Positions 1 through 7,013 of a stretch of DNA of 64,000 nucleotides are shown one piece after another. Under the pieces are notes generated by a model. The model saw nothing but the letters and a program-made list of their open reading frames with translations. It was not told where the DNA came from and searched no databases. Each line of letters begins with the position of its first letter. Positions within the stretch are counted from its first letter, which is position 1. The DNA comes from Streptomyces gelaticus (GTDB taxonomy: Bacteria > Actinomycetota > Actinomycetes > Streptomycetales > Streptomycetaceae), in the NCBI RefSeq assembly GCF_014649535.1, contig NZ_BMTF01000022.1:1-64000 (forward strand), written 5' to 3'. Made by a program: the position numbers and the translations under genes.

Positions 1-2
1 GC

Positions 3-833
3 TGGGATAAGACGGTGCGGGTGTGGGACCTTGCCACCGGCCGACCCGTCGGCGAGCCCCTCACCGGCCACACCAGTGAGGTGTCGGCGGTGGCCACGAC
101 CGTGGTGGAAGGCCGCCCGGTTGCCGTCACCGCCAGCCGGGATGAGACGGTGCGGGTGTGGGACCTTGCCACCGGCCGACCCGTCGGCGAGCCCCTGACC
201 GGCCACACCGACTGGGTTGGGGCCGTGGCGACGACCGTGGTGGAAGGCCGCCCGGTCGCCGTCACCGGCAGCGACGACAAGACAGCAAGGGTGTGGGACC
301 TGACCACCGGCCAGCCCGTCGGCGAGCCCCTCACTGGCCACACCGACCTGGTCGTGGCGGTGGCGACCGGGGTGGTGGAAGGCCGCCCGGTCGCTGTCAC
401 CGGCAGCTGGGATGAGACGGTGCGGGTGTGGGACCTGACCACCGGCCGGCCCCTCGGCGAGCCCCTCACCGGCCACACCGACCTGGTACGGGCGGTGGCG
501 ACCGGGGTGGTGGAAGGCCGTCCAGTTGCTGTCACCAGCAGCGATGATGGGATGGTGCGGGTGTGGGACCTTGCCACCGGCCGACCCGTCGGCGAGCCCC
601 TGACCGGCCACACCGACTGGGTTGGGGCCGTGGCGACGACCGTGGTGGAGAGCCGCTTGGTCGCCGTCACCGGTAGCTACAACAAGACGGTGCGGGTGTG
701 GGACCTTGCTACTGGCCAGCAGGTCGGACCGGAATTGGTGTTTCCCGCAGGGGTGCACGCCGTGGCCGTCACCTCGGATGGCCGACTGGTGGTGGGGTTC
801 GGCTGGGAGGTGGCAGTCCTGGCCCCCTCCTGA
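3..833 (+). CDS. WD40 beta-propeller repeat protein, C-terminal part (5' end outside window)
   Basis: The frame is open from the left edge, so the start lies outside the window. Six blades of about 45 residues are visible, each with the pattern T-V-R-V-W-D-L followed by T-G-R-P-V-G-E-P-L-T-G-H-T, which is the WD40 signature (GH dipeptide and terminal WD). The copies start near 11, 146, 281, 416, 551 and 686, an exact 135-bp period, and are nearly identical at DNA level, pointing to recent expansion or gene conversion. Such propellers in Streptomyces usually form the C-terminal protein-interaction half of larger NTPase, kinase or HTH-fusion proteins; the N-terminal partner domain cannot be seen here. 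The last blade is degenerate and ends shortly before an IS5-type transposase on the other strand. Confidence 0.85.
   Translation, partial: WDKTVRVWDLATGRPVGEPLTGHTSEVSAVATTVVEGRPVAVTASRDETVRVWDLATGRPVGEPLTGHTDWVGAVATTVVEGRPVAVTGSDDKTARVWDLTTGQPVGEPLTGHTDLVVAVATGVVEGRPVAVTGSWDETVRVWDLTTGRPLGEPLTGHTDLVRAVATGVVEGRPVAVTSSDDGMVRVWDLATGRPVGEPLTGHTDWVGAVATTVVESRLVAVTGSYNKTVRVWDLATGQQVGPELVFPAGVHAVAVTSDGRLVVGFGWEVAVLAPS
11..690 (+). repeat. 135-bp tandem repeats encoding WD40 blades
   Basis: Five full copies of a 135-bp unit, recognisable by GACGGTGCGGGTGTGGGACC at the start of each, lie in tandem inside the WD40 gene. Differences between copies are mainly single-base changes. Confidence 0.85.
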
Positions 834-911
834 CCAGCCCCCACACACGACATACCCCTGGGCACCTGCCACGCGGAGGCCGAAGCCCGGGGGCGTGTCG
901 GCATCAGCTGT

Positions 912-1754
912 TCAAAGGCGGTGGTGGGGTCGGGTGTGCCAGCGGTGCGTGGTCCACACCCGGCGGATAAGGCTGCGGACGGTGATGATCGCATCGGCAA
1001 GGTCGAAGAGCGCGTCAATGACCTTTGCACGACGCTCGTGGCAGCGGGCGAGGCGATGGAATGCGTTCTGCCAGGCATGAGTGCGTTCCACATGCCACCG
1101 CCCGCCGGCCTGGATCGGCGCCTTCTCACCTTTGCGGGCGATCTGCCCGTGCAGGCGACGTTCGCCGAGCAGGGTGCGAGTGCCGGCACTGTCGTAGCCG
1201 GCGTCAAGGTGCACGGTGATCTCCTCGGGCAGCGGTCCGAGGGCGGTCAGCAGGTCCAAGGTCGGGGCGAGCAGGGGTGAGTCGTGGTGGTTAGCCCCGG
1301 CCAGGATGCGACCGAGAGGGATGCCGTATCCGTCCACCAGGCCGGAGCGTTTCAGCCCTTGCTTGCCCCGGTCGACCGGCGAGCGCCCCGCGACCTCACC
1401 ACCCCCGGGCGCCTTGGTGATGCATCCGTCGACGGCGATCTCGCCCAGAACCAGCCCGACCATCCGGTCGTACGCCTCCAGCGCGAGCTGTTTCAGCCGG
1501 GCGAACACACCCAACCGGATCCACTCATCCCGGCGGGCCCGGATCGTCGTGGCCGAACAGGTCGCATCCGCTATCGCCTGGTAGGAGCAGCCGAACCGCA
1601 GGAGTTGCAGCAGCTTGTCGAAGACGACCCGGTCACCGACACGGCGCCGGTGACAGCCCAGCGGATGCCCCGGATCGAAGACCGGCCGCTTCGGCAGCAA
1701 CGCAGCGAACTGCTCCCACAACGGCTCACTCAGCCACGAAGGCAGAACAGGCAC
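912..1754 (-). CDS. IS5-family DDE transposase
   Basis: A 280-residue protein with the organisation of IS5-type transposases. It has an N-terminal helix-turn-helix DUF4096-like region (W-L-S-E-P-L-W-E then cysteine/histidine-poor helices), a first catalytic Asp in I-A-V-D-G, a second in L-D-A-G-Y-D-S, and a C-terminal R-W-H-V-E-R-T-H-A-W block carrying the Glu. Length fits a complete transposase of this group and the frame is intact, so the element may be active or recently inserted. I could not identify convincing terminal inverted repeats or a target duplication on either side, so the ends of the element are undefined and one end may be lost. Confidence 0.9.
   Translation of the reverse strand: MPVLPSWLSEPLWEQFAALLPKRPVFDPGHPLGCHRRRVGDRVVFDKLLQLLRFGCSYQAIADATCSATTIRARRDEWIRLGVFARLKQLALEAYDRMVGLVLGEIAVDGCITKAPGGGEVAGRSPVDRGKQGLKRSGLVDGYGIPLGRILAGANHHDSPLLAPTLDLLTALGPLPEEITVHLDAGYDSAGTRTLLGERRLHGQIARKGEKAPIQAGGRWHVERTHAWQNAFHRLARCHERRAKVIDALFDLADAIITVRSLIRRVWTTHRWHTRPHHRL
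912..1754 (-). mobile_element. IS5-type insertion sequence (coding core; ends not resolved)
   Basis: Only the transposase gene defines this element. The flanks 834-911 and 1755-1864 are candidates for its ends, but I saw no matching inverted repeats in them. It separates a truncated-looking WD40 gene end from a PAP2-like remnant. Confidence 0.6.
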
Positions 1755-1864
1755 AAACCCCCCTCAGCGATCACGGAACGTCACCACTCCATGATCATCG
1801 AGAGCAGTCCCGGTTCTAGCTACCAGGGATCCCCAACCCGCCTATCCGCGTAGGTTCTAAAAGT

Positions 1865-1911
1865 CCGCTCCTTGCCTGCGTCGTCCCGGCCTCGGGGGCG
1901 GCGGGCCTGGA
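1865..1911 (+). pseudogene. Remnant resembling the N-terminus of the neighbouring PAP2 gene
   Basis: In this frame the DNA reads P-L-L-A-C-V-V-P-A-S-G-A-A-G-L. This matches P-L-L-A-C-V-V-L-A-A-G-A-A-A-V-L encoded by 2063-2109 in the intact PAP2 gene, including a 13-base run of identity. There is no start codon upstream in frame and the frame stops at 1967-1969 after unrelated sequence. It is either a fragment of a duplicated PAP2 gene left beside the IS element or a local duplication of the start of the gene; the match is short, so chance from codon bias is not excluded. Confidence 0.45.
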
Positions 1912-1935
1912 CGAGTGGTCCGGGCCGTGGTCCCG

Positions 1936-1977
1936 GGCAGGGCTCACCCCTGACGATCGTCAGGGGTGAGCCCTGCC
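1936..1977. terminator. Perfect 42-bp palindrome, probable bidirectional terminator or operator
   Basis: Arms 1936-1956 and 1957-1977 are exact reverse complements with no loop bases. There is no U-tract, as is common for actinobacterial terminators. The centre is CTGACG-AT-CGTCAG, which differs from the regulon palindrome found elsewhere in this window only by a 2-base instead of 3-base spacer. It lies 47 bp before the PAP2 start, so an operator role is also possible. Confidence 0.5.
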
Positions 1978-2023
1978 GTTCGGCCCGGGTCCGCGACCCC
2001 CGACGCTCCTAGGTTCATGGCCC

Positions 2024-3016
2024 ATGAGTCGAGAAACCGGAAGCAGAAACCGGACCGGGCGGCCCCTGCTCGCCTGCGTCGTCCTGGCCGCGGGGGCGGC
2101 GGCCGTCCTGGCGCTCGCCCCGGGCGGGCTGGGCACGGACCGTGCCGTGAAGGTGACGGGCGGCGCCTCGGCCTCCGTCTACCGCTCGGTGAACCGGGCG
2201 GTGGCCGACGCACCCTCCTGGACGGGGCCGCTGCTGGAGGCGGCGACCGACGGCACCCTCGTGGTCCTCGGCCTGCTGCTGGTGTGGGCCTGGTGGAGCG
2301 CCGTGCGCCGGGGGGACACCCGGATGTCCGCCGGCACCGTGCTCACGGGCATCGGCACCGTGGCGGCGTACGCGGTCAGCGAGGCGGCGAAGCTGGTGGT
2401 GGACGAGGAGCGCCCCTGCCGGGCCCTGCGCGGCATCGCGGAGACGGCCGCCGAGTGCCCGCCGCCCGGCGACTGGTCCTTCCCGAGCAACCACGCGACC
2501 CTGGCCGTCGGCCTCGCGGTGGGCCTGGCCGTGCTGCGCCCGCGCCTGGCCGCCCTCACCCTGCCGGTGGGTGCGGCGGCGGCCGTGCTGCGGGTCATGG
2601 TGGGGGCGCACTACCCGCACGACGTGCTGGCCGGCGCGGTCCTCGGGGCCTCGGTGGTGGCGGCCGTACTGCTCGCGTTCCTGCCGCTCGGCCGGCGTGC
2701 GGCGTCAGCGATCGAGCGGCGGCTGCGCGGGCGCGACGATTCCGGCCTCGTGGGCGACGACGGCCGCCGCGGCCCGGTTGTCCACGCCCAGCCGGGCCAG
2801 GATGGAGCTCACATGCGCCTTGACCGTCCCTTCCACCAGATGGAGCCGCCGGGCGATCTGTCCGTTGGACAGCCCGCTGCCGAGGAAGGCCAGTACGTCA
2901 CGTTCCCGGGCGGTGAGAGCGCCGACCCGTTCGCGGGCGGCGGCACGGCGGCCGGCCAGGGTGCCCGCGTCCGTCGCCGAGAGATGGGCGACGACCCGCG
3001 CCGCGACCTTCGGTGA
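2024..3016 (+). CDS. PAP2-family phosphatase (undecaprenyl-diphosphatase-like membrane phosphatase)
   Basis: An integral-membrane lipid phosphatase of the type-2 phosphatidic acid phosphatase fold, expected to hydrolyse a lipid or polyprenyl phosphate at the membrane surface. The three catalytic motifs are present in order: K-L-V-V-D-E-E-R-P (KX6RP), F-P-S-N-H-A (PSGH variant with Asn) and R-V-M-V-G-A-H-Y-P-H-D (RX5HX3D), with hydrophobic helices between them. The ATG at 2024 begins a charged leader before the first membrane helix. The enzyme proper ends near codon 225. No stop occurs until 3016, so the last 104 or so codons run antisense through the C-terminal half of the response regulator gene. 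That tail is Gly/Arg-rich and has no recognisable fold, suggesting loss of the original stop. Confidence 0.8.
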   Translation: MSRETGSRNRTGRPLLACVVLAAGAAAVLALAPGGLGTDRAVKVTGGASASVYRSVNRAVADAPSWTGPLLEAATDGTLVVLGLLLVWAWWSAVRRGDTRMSAGTVLTGIGTVAAYAVSEAAKLVVDEERPCRALRGIAETAAECPPPGDWSFPSNHATLAVGLAVGLAVLRPRLAALTLPVGAAAAVLRVMVGAHYPHDVLAGAVLGASVVAAVLLAFLPLGRRAASAIERRLRGRDDSGLVGDDGRRGPVVHAQPGQDGAHMRLDRPFHQMEPPGDLSVGQPAAEEGQYVTFPGGESADPFAGGGTAAGQGARVRRREMGDDPRRDLR

Positions 3017-3391
3017 CAGATAGGCGGCCCCGCCGGCCACCGCGCGGATCCCCGCGATCAGTTCCTCGGGCTCGCCCGACTTGATCAGGAAACCGGCGGC
3101 GCCGCCTCCGAGCGCCTGGAGGATGTAGTCGTCCTCACCGAAGGTCGTGAGCATCACGACCCCCGTCTCCGGCACGGTGCGCCGGATCTCGGCCGCCGCC
3201 TCGATGCCGTTCGTCCCGGGCATCCGGATGTCGAGCACGGCGACGGCCGGACGGTGGCGGCGCACCAGCTCCACCGCTTCGTGCCCGTCGGCGGCCTCGG
3301 CGACGACCTCGATGTCCGGATCGGTGGACAGCACGGAGCGCACCCCCGCGCGGATCATCGCCTCGTCGTCGGCGATCAGTACCCGGATCAC
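2705..3391 (-). CDS. NarL/FixJ-family two-component response regulator
   Basis: A 228-residue response regulator. The N-terminal receiver domain has the acidic pair D8-D9, the phosphoacceptor Asp at about residue 54 (V-L-D-I-R-M-P), the switch Thr in M-L-T-T-F and the conserved Lys in L-I-K-S. The C-terminal LuxR-type helix-turn-helix reads L-T-A-R-E-R-D-V-L then S-N-G-Q-I-A-R-R-L and G-T-V-K-A-H-V. It is preceded by its histidine kinase on the same strand with a gap of about 34 bp, so the two form an operon and a cognate pair. Its last 104 codons are overlapped by the PAP2 frame on the opposite strand. Target genes are unknown; the divergent short-chain dehydrogenase is one possibility. Confidence 0.93.
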   Translation of the reverse strand: MIRVLIADDEAMIRAGVRSVLSTDPDIEVVAEAADGHEAVELVRRHRPAVAVLDIRMPGTNGIEAAAEIRRTVPETGVVMLTTFGEDDYILQALGGGAAGFLIKSGEPEELIAGIRAVAGGAAYLSPKVAARVVAHLSATDAGTLAGRRAAARERVGALTARERDVLAFLGSGLSNGQIARRLHLVEGTVKAHVSSILARLGVDNRAAAAVVAHEAGIVAPAQPPLDR

Positions 3392-3425
3392 CGTCCGCTC
3401 ACCGTCCCTTCTGCATGGGGCGCGC

Positions 3426-4856
3426 TCATGGGGTCAGAGCCTCCTTGGACATCAGCCGGCCGTCCCGGAAACAGAGCCGGTAGGCGTCCCCGGACCGGTC
3501 GTCGAAGCGGTCCGCCGTCATCGCGTAGTACGCGCATGTGATGCCCTCTCCCGTCGGTTCCCCGGCCACCGGCCGCTGCGTGGTCTCCCGGTCGGGCAGC
3601 AGCCGCTCGACCGCCTCCCGATCCTGGCCCACCCGCAGCCGGGCGTAGTCGCCGGGGTCCAGCACGGAGAGCTGGGCCGAGCGGATGTCCCAGGCCATCA
3701 GGGCGCCACTCAGCCCCGCCCATGCCACCAGGGGCAGCACCACCGCGAGGGCCAGCGCCCGGCGGGCGCGGCTGCGGGCGTGCCGGTGCTCCGGGGGCAG
3801 GGCCGGGGGAGCGGGCCGGGGCGTGGCCCGGAGCGCGGCGGGTGGGCGCCCGGCGGGCGGGGTGTGCGGGATCCGTGCGGTGACCGCGAAGCCGCCCTCG
3901 TACGGGCCGTGGGTGAAGGTGCCGCCGGTCAGCCGCACCCGTTCGTCGAGCCCGATCAGTCCCCGCCCGGTACTCGGTACGTCCTCGGCGCGGGCCGGTG
4001 CGGGGGCTGGCCCGTTCTCCACCCGTACCGTCGTCTCCTCGGCCGTATGCGTCACCCGCACGTCCACCCGCGCCTGCGGCGCGTGCTTGGCCGCGTTGGT
4101 CAGGGCCTCCTGGACCACCCGATGGGCGGCGCGCGCGGCCGGCGGGGGCAGGGCGTCGGCGTCCCCCTCGACCCGCAGGCCGACCGCGAGCCCGGCGGCC
4201 GCGGCCTCCTCGACCAGCCGGGGAATGCCGGTGCCGGGCGGCTGCGGCGGCTCGTCGTCCGCCTCCTCGCGCAGCAGGCCGATCACCTCGCCGAGCCGCT
4301 CCACGGACGCGGCCGCGCGGGCCCGGATCTCCCCGGCCGCGGCCCGGTGCGCCTCGTCCAGTCCGGGGGCCAGCTTGAGGGCGCCCGCCGACAGGGCGAT
4401 GAGACTGAGATCGTGCCCGAGCACGTCGTGCATGTCCTGGGCGATCCGGGCCCGTTCACGGGACCGGGCCTGTTCGGCGACGAGCCGCTGCTCGCGCTCC
4501 AGCCGGGCGGCCCGCTCCCAGCCCGCCCGGACGAGCTCCTGGTACTGGCGCCAGAAGCGCCCCGCGAACCACGGCAGCATCGCCGCCACCGCCACCACCG
4601 CGACGAACCGCCCCGCCATCAGCAGCCAGGAGGGCACCAGGGCCACCGTCACCACCCCGCCGGCCACCACCACCGCGACGAGCACGAGGAGCACGGGCCC
4701 GGTCCGCCCCGGCTCCCGGCCCGTGAAGAACGCCGCAGCGGCGGCGGGCAGCGCCCACCACGGGCTGACCGCGCTCAGCCCGACACAGACCGCCGCGCCG
4801 ACGGCCAGCAGATTCCCGCGTACGACGACGGCCCGCCGGACCGCACCACCGGCCAT
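3426..4856 (-). CDS. NarL-type sensor histidine kinase with an extra C-terminal membrane-anchored tail
   Basis: The N-terminal part has several hydrophobic helices, followed by a coiled linker, the HisKA_3 dimerisation helix (D-M-H-D-V-L-G-H, His near residue 143 of this model) and a HATPase_c domain with N-box E-A-L-T-N-A-A-K-H and G-R-G-L-I-G-L. Unusually, the protein continues after the ATPase domain through a Pro/Arg-rich linker, another hydrophobic helix (L-A-L-A-V-V-L-P-L-V-A-W-A) and about 85 residues with two cysteines. That tail would lie outside the membrane. I chose the ATG at 4856 because it directly precedes the first membrane helix; an ATG at 4946 would add 30 Arg-rich residues. 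It is upstream of, and co-transcribed with, the response regulator. Confidence 0.85.
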   Translation of the reverse strand: MAGGAVRRAVVVRGNLLAVGAAVCVGLSAVSPWWALPAAAAAFFTGREPGRTGPVLLVLVAVVVAGGVVTVALVPSWLLMAGRFVAVVAVAAMLPWFAGRFWRQYQELVRAGWERAARLEREQRLVAEQARSRERARIAQDMHDVLGHDLSLIALSAGALKLAPGLDEAHRAAAGEIRARAAASVERLGEVIGLLREEADDEPPQPPGTGIPRLVEEAAAAGLAVGLRVEGDADALPPPAARAAHRVVQEALTNAAKHAPQARVDVRVTHTAEETTVRVENGPAPAPARAEDVPSTGRGLIGLDERVRLTGGTFTHGPYEGGFAVTARIPHTPPAGRPPAALRATPRPAPPALPPEHRHARSRARRALALAVVLPLVAWAGLSGALMAWDIRSAQLSVLDPGDYARLRVGQDREAVERLLPDRETTQRPVAGEPTGEGITCAYYAMTADRFDDRSGDAYRLCFRDGRLMSKEALTP

Positions 4857-4980
4857 CGCCCTGTCCACCCTGCTCACCCTGCTCACCCGGACGACCGTAC
4901 GCAGCCGGGCAGCGGCCCGACACTGCCGAAAGTCACCGTTGCCCATTTCCCTGGCGCCGGGGACGCGGGGTCGGCTAGGG

Positions 4981-5016
4981 TCTCTGACGAGACGGAGCGT
5001 TCCGTCTCGTCAGAGA
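4981..5016. promoter_or_regulatory. 36-bp perfect inverted repeat in a divergent promoter (probable operator)
   Basis: Arms 4981-4996 (TCTCTGACGAGACGGA) and 5001-5016 are exact reverse complements around a 4-base spacer GCGT. The element lies between the divergent kinase and short-chain dehydrogenase genes and ends 16 bp before the dehydrogenase start, overlapping its ribosome-binding region. The layout suits a dimeric TetR-like repressor; no regulator is encoded immediately beside it. Confidence 0.7.
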
Positions 5017-5032
5017 GAGGAGTGGGTTCTCC

Positions 5033-5851
5033 GTGCCCCATGCCAGGACGTGGTTCATCACCGGTGCCTCCCGTGGTCTGGGGCGTGCCTTCAGCGAGGC
5101 CGCCCTGTCCGCCGGTGACCGGGTCGTGGCGGCCGCCCGCGACGTCGGGCCGCTCGCCGATCTCGCGGAGAAGTACCCGGACGCACTTCTGCGGCTCTCC
5201 CTGGACGTCTCCGACCGCCGGGCCGTGTTCGAGACCGTGGACCGGGCGGCGGCGGCCTTCGGTGGCCTGGACGTCGTGGTCAACAACGCCGGCGGTCTGC
5301 TGTACGGCATGGTCGAGGAGGCCACCGAGAAGCAGATCCGCGACCACCTCGACGTCAATTTCTTCGGCGCCGTCTGGGTCGCCCAGGCCGTGATCCCCCA
5401 CCTGCGCGCCCGGGGCGGGCGCCTCCTCCAGATCACGTCGATGGGCAGCGGCGGCGGCATGGCCTCCGTCGGGTTCTACAGCGCCGGGAAGGCGGCGCTC
5501 GACTCGGTCAGCGAGGCGCTGGCGATGGAGGTCGAGCAGTTCGGGATCAAGGTCACCAACGTACAGATGGGCGGCTACGCCACGGGCCTGTTCACCTCCG
5601 GCACCACGGCGACCGCACCCGACCCCGCCTACGACGAGCTGCGCACCCGCCTGACGGAGATGTGGGGCGACGACGCGGGCCCGGACCCGAGCGAGGCGGC
5701 CCCCGCACTCCTGGAACTGGCCGCACTGCCGGACCCGCCGCGCCGCCTGATCCTCGGCGACCGGTCGTTCGACATGGTCCTGGAGATGAACCGCGCCCGC
5801 GAGGAGCAGTACCGCGCCTGGGAATCCCTCAGCCGCATGGCCCCGGGGTGA
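5033..5851 (+). CDS. Short-chain dehydrogenase/reductase (classical SDR)
   Basis: A 272-residue cytosolic NAD(P)-dependent oxidoreductase. It has the Rossmann nucleotide-binding motif T-G-A-S-R-G-L-G near residue 10, the structural N-N-A-G motif near 84, and the catalytic triad Ser136 with Y149-x3-K153. The Arg after the first Gly cluster and R-D-V further on suggest NADPH use, which is inference. The GTG at 5033 is preceded by an AGGAG sequence that lies at the edge of the inverted repeat, so a protein bound there would block both transcription and ribosome loading. The substrate cannot be read from sequence. Confidence 0.9.
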   Translation: MPHARTWFITGASRGLGRAFSEAALSAGDRVVAAARDVGPLADLAEKYPDALLRLSLDVSDRRAVFETVDRAAAAFGGLDVVVNNAGGLLYGMVEEATEKQIRDHLDVNFFGAVWVAQAVIPHLRARGGRLLQITSMGSGGGMASVGFYSAGKAALDSVSEALAMEVEQFGIKVTNVQMGGYATGLFTSGTTATAPDPAYDELRTRLTEMWGDDAGPDPSEAAPALLELAALPDPPRRLILGDRSFDMVLEMNRAREEQYRAWESLSRMAPG

Positions 5852-5927
5852 GCGCACCCGACGACCGCACCCCGTCGCGGCCCGCTACTCTGAGTCGTCG
5901 GACCGGCTGAGCGGGAGGAGACCCCGA

Positions 5928-6134
5928 ATGACCGGTGCGTCCGACTACGGCCAGGGCATCGATTCCGAACGTGCTCTGAAGTTCGCGGTGCAGCGGATCC
6001 GCGGAGGCCGTGCCCAGATCATCGAAGGGATCATCGAGCCCGTAAGGCCGGCCTGGGACCACGAGCGGGCCGCCAGGGTCGTCCGCAGGCAGATCGAGGG
6101 GCGGGTGGACGGGACCTGGGCCGACACCGCCTAG
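5928..6134 (+). CDS. Small hypothetical protein (68 aa)
   Basis: A strong ribosome-binding site (GGGAGGAG) sits 7 bases before the ATG, and the frame keeps Streptomyces codon bias, so this short gene is likely real. The protein is charged, with an alternating Arg/Glu C-terminal half (R-A-A-R-V-V-R-R-Q-I-E-G-R) predicted to be helical, and has no signal peptide or membrane segment. I do not recognise a family. Its TAG stop and the TAG stop of the convergent enoyl-CoA hydratase gene share the same CTAG tetranucleotide. Confidence 0.7.
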   Translation: MTGASDYGQGIDSERALKFAVQRIRGGRAQIIEGIIEPVRPAWDHERAARVVRRQIEGRVDGTWADTA

Positions 6135-6970
6135 ATTCCCCGGTACTTCGGCGCCCGCCGCTCCACGAAGCTCGCCACGCCCTCGTTGGCGTCCTGCGTC
6201 GTCATGTTGATCTCCTGGGCCATGGCCTCGGCGGCGAAGGCCGTCGACCGGTCGGCGTCCATGGACGCGTTGACGAGCTGCTTGGTGAGGGCGATCGCGC
6301 GGGTCGGACCCTCGGCCAGCCGCTGCGCCCACGCCCGCGCCGTCTTGGCCAACTCCACGTCCGGCACGACCCGGTTGACCAGCCCCAGGCGTTCCGCCTC
6401 CGCCGCCGGGAGCGAATCGCCGAAGAACATCAGCTCCTTGGCGCGCTGCGGGCCGATCAGCCGCGGCAGCAGATACGCGCCGCCGCCGTCGGGCACAAGA
6501 CCCCGGCGTACGAACACCTCGATGAACTTCGCCGATTCGGCGGCCAGCACCAGATCGCAGGCGAACGCCAGGTGGGCTCCGATGCCGGCCGCCGTGCCGT
6601 TGACGGCCGCGACGACGGGCTTCTCGCAGTCCAGGACCGCGGCGATCAGCCGCTGCGCGCCGATCCGGATCGTACGGGCCACATCGCCCGGCACCCGCTC
6701 GCCGGTCGCCGGGGCACCGCGCAGGTCGGCGCCCGCGCAGAAACCGCGGCCGGTGGCGGTGAGGACGACGGCCCGGACCGCCGGGTCGGCGGAGGCCCCG
6801 GCGAGCAGGCCGATGACGCGTTCCCGCTGCTCCCAGGTGACGGCGTTCATCGCCTCGGGACGGTTGAGCGTGATCCAGGAGACGCCGTTGTCAGTGGTGT
6901 GGAGTACCAATGAATGCAGCGGGTCGGTGGACTCGGCGGACTCGGTGATGTCTTCGGGGGAGGACGGCAT
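6131..6970 (-). CDS. Enoyl-CoA hydratase/isomerase family protein
   Basis: A 279-residue crotonase-fold protein. The oxyanion-hole segments are visible as G-R-G-F-C-A-G-A-D-L and A-A-V-N-G-T-A-A-G-I-G-A-H-L. The position of the second catalytic Glu is occupied within F-V-R-R-G-L-V-P-D-G-G-G, giving one acidic residue in the usual place, so hydratase or isomerase activity are both possible. I start at the ATG at 6970 because AGGAG lies just upstream and upstream codons are not crotonase-like. It follows the ADP-forming acyl-CoA synthetase by 43 bp on the same strand, so the two probably form an operon that activates a carboxylic acid and then hydrates its enoyl-CoA. The operon falls under the regulon palindromes at 9303-9341. 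Confidence 0.9.
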   Translation of the reverse strand: MPSSPEDITESAESTDPLHSLVLHTTDNGVSWITLNRPEAMNAVTWEQRERVIGLLAGASADPAVRAVVLTATGRGFCAGADLRGAPATGERVPGDVARTIRIGAQRLIAAVLDCEKPVVAAVNGTAAGIGAHLAFACDLVLAAESAKFIEVFVRRGLVPDGGGAYLLPRLIGPQRAKELMFFGDSLPAAEAERLGLVNRVVPDVELAKTARAWAQRLAEGPTRAIALTKQLVNASMDADRSTAFAAEAMAQEINMTTQDANEGVASFVERRAPKYRGI

Positions 6971-7013
6971 GGGGCAGCTCCTGATCAGGTGGGTCGGGCG
7001 GTGGTGGGGCCGG

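Noticed and set aside
834..1864. Terminal inverted repeats for the IS5 element
   Set aside because: I compared the sequences outside both ends of the transposase gene and found no matching pair or target duplication.
3147..5393. A 748-codon plus-strand frame opposite the two-component genes
   Set aside because: Antisense to clear kinase and regulator domains; composition not protein-like.
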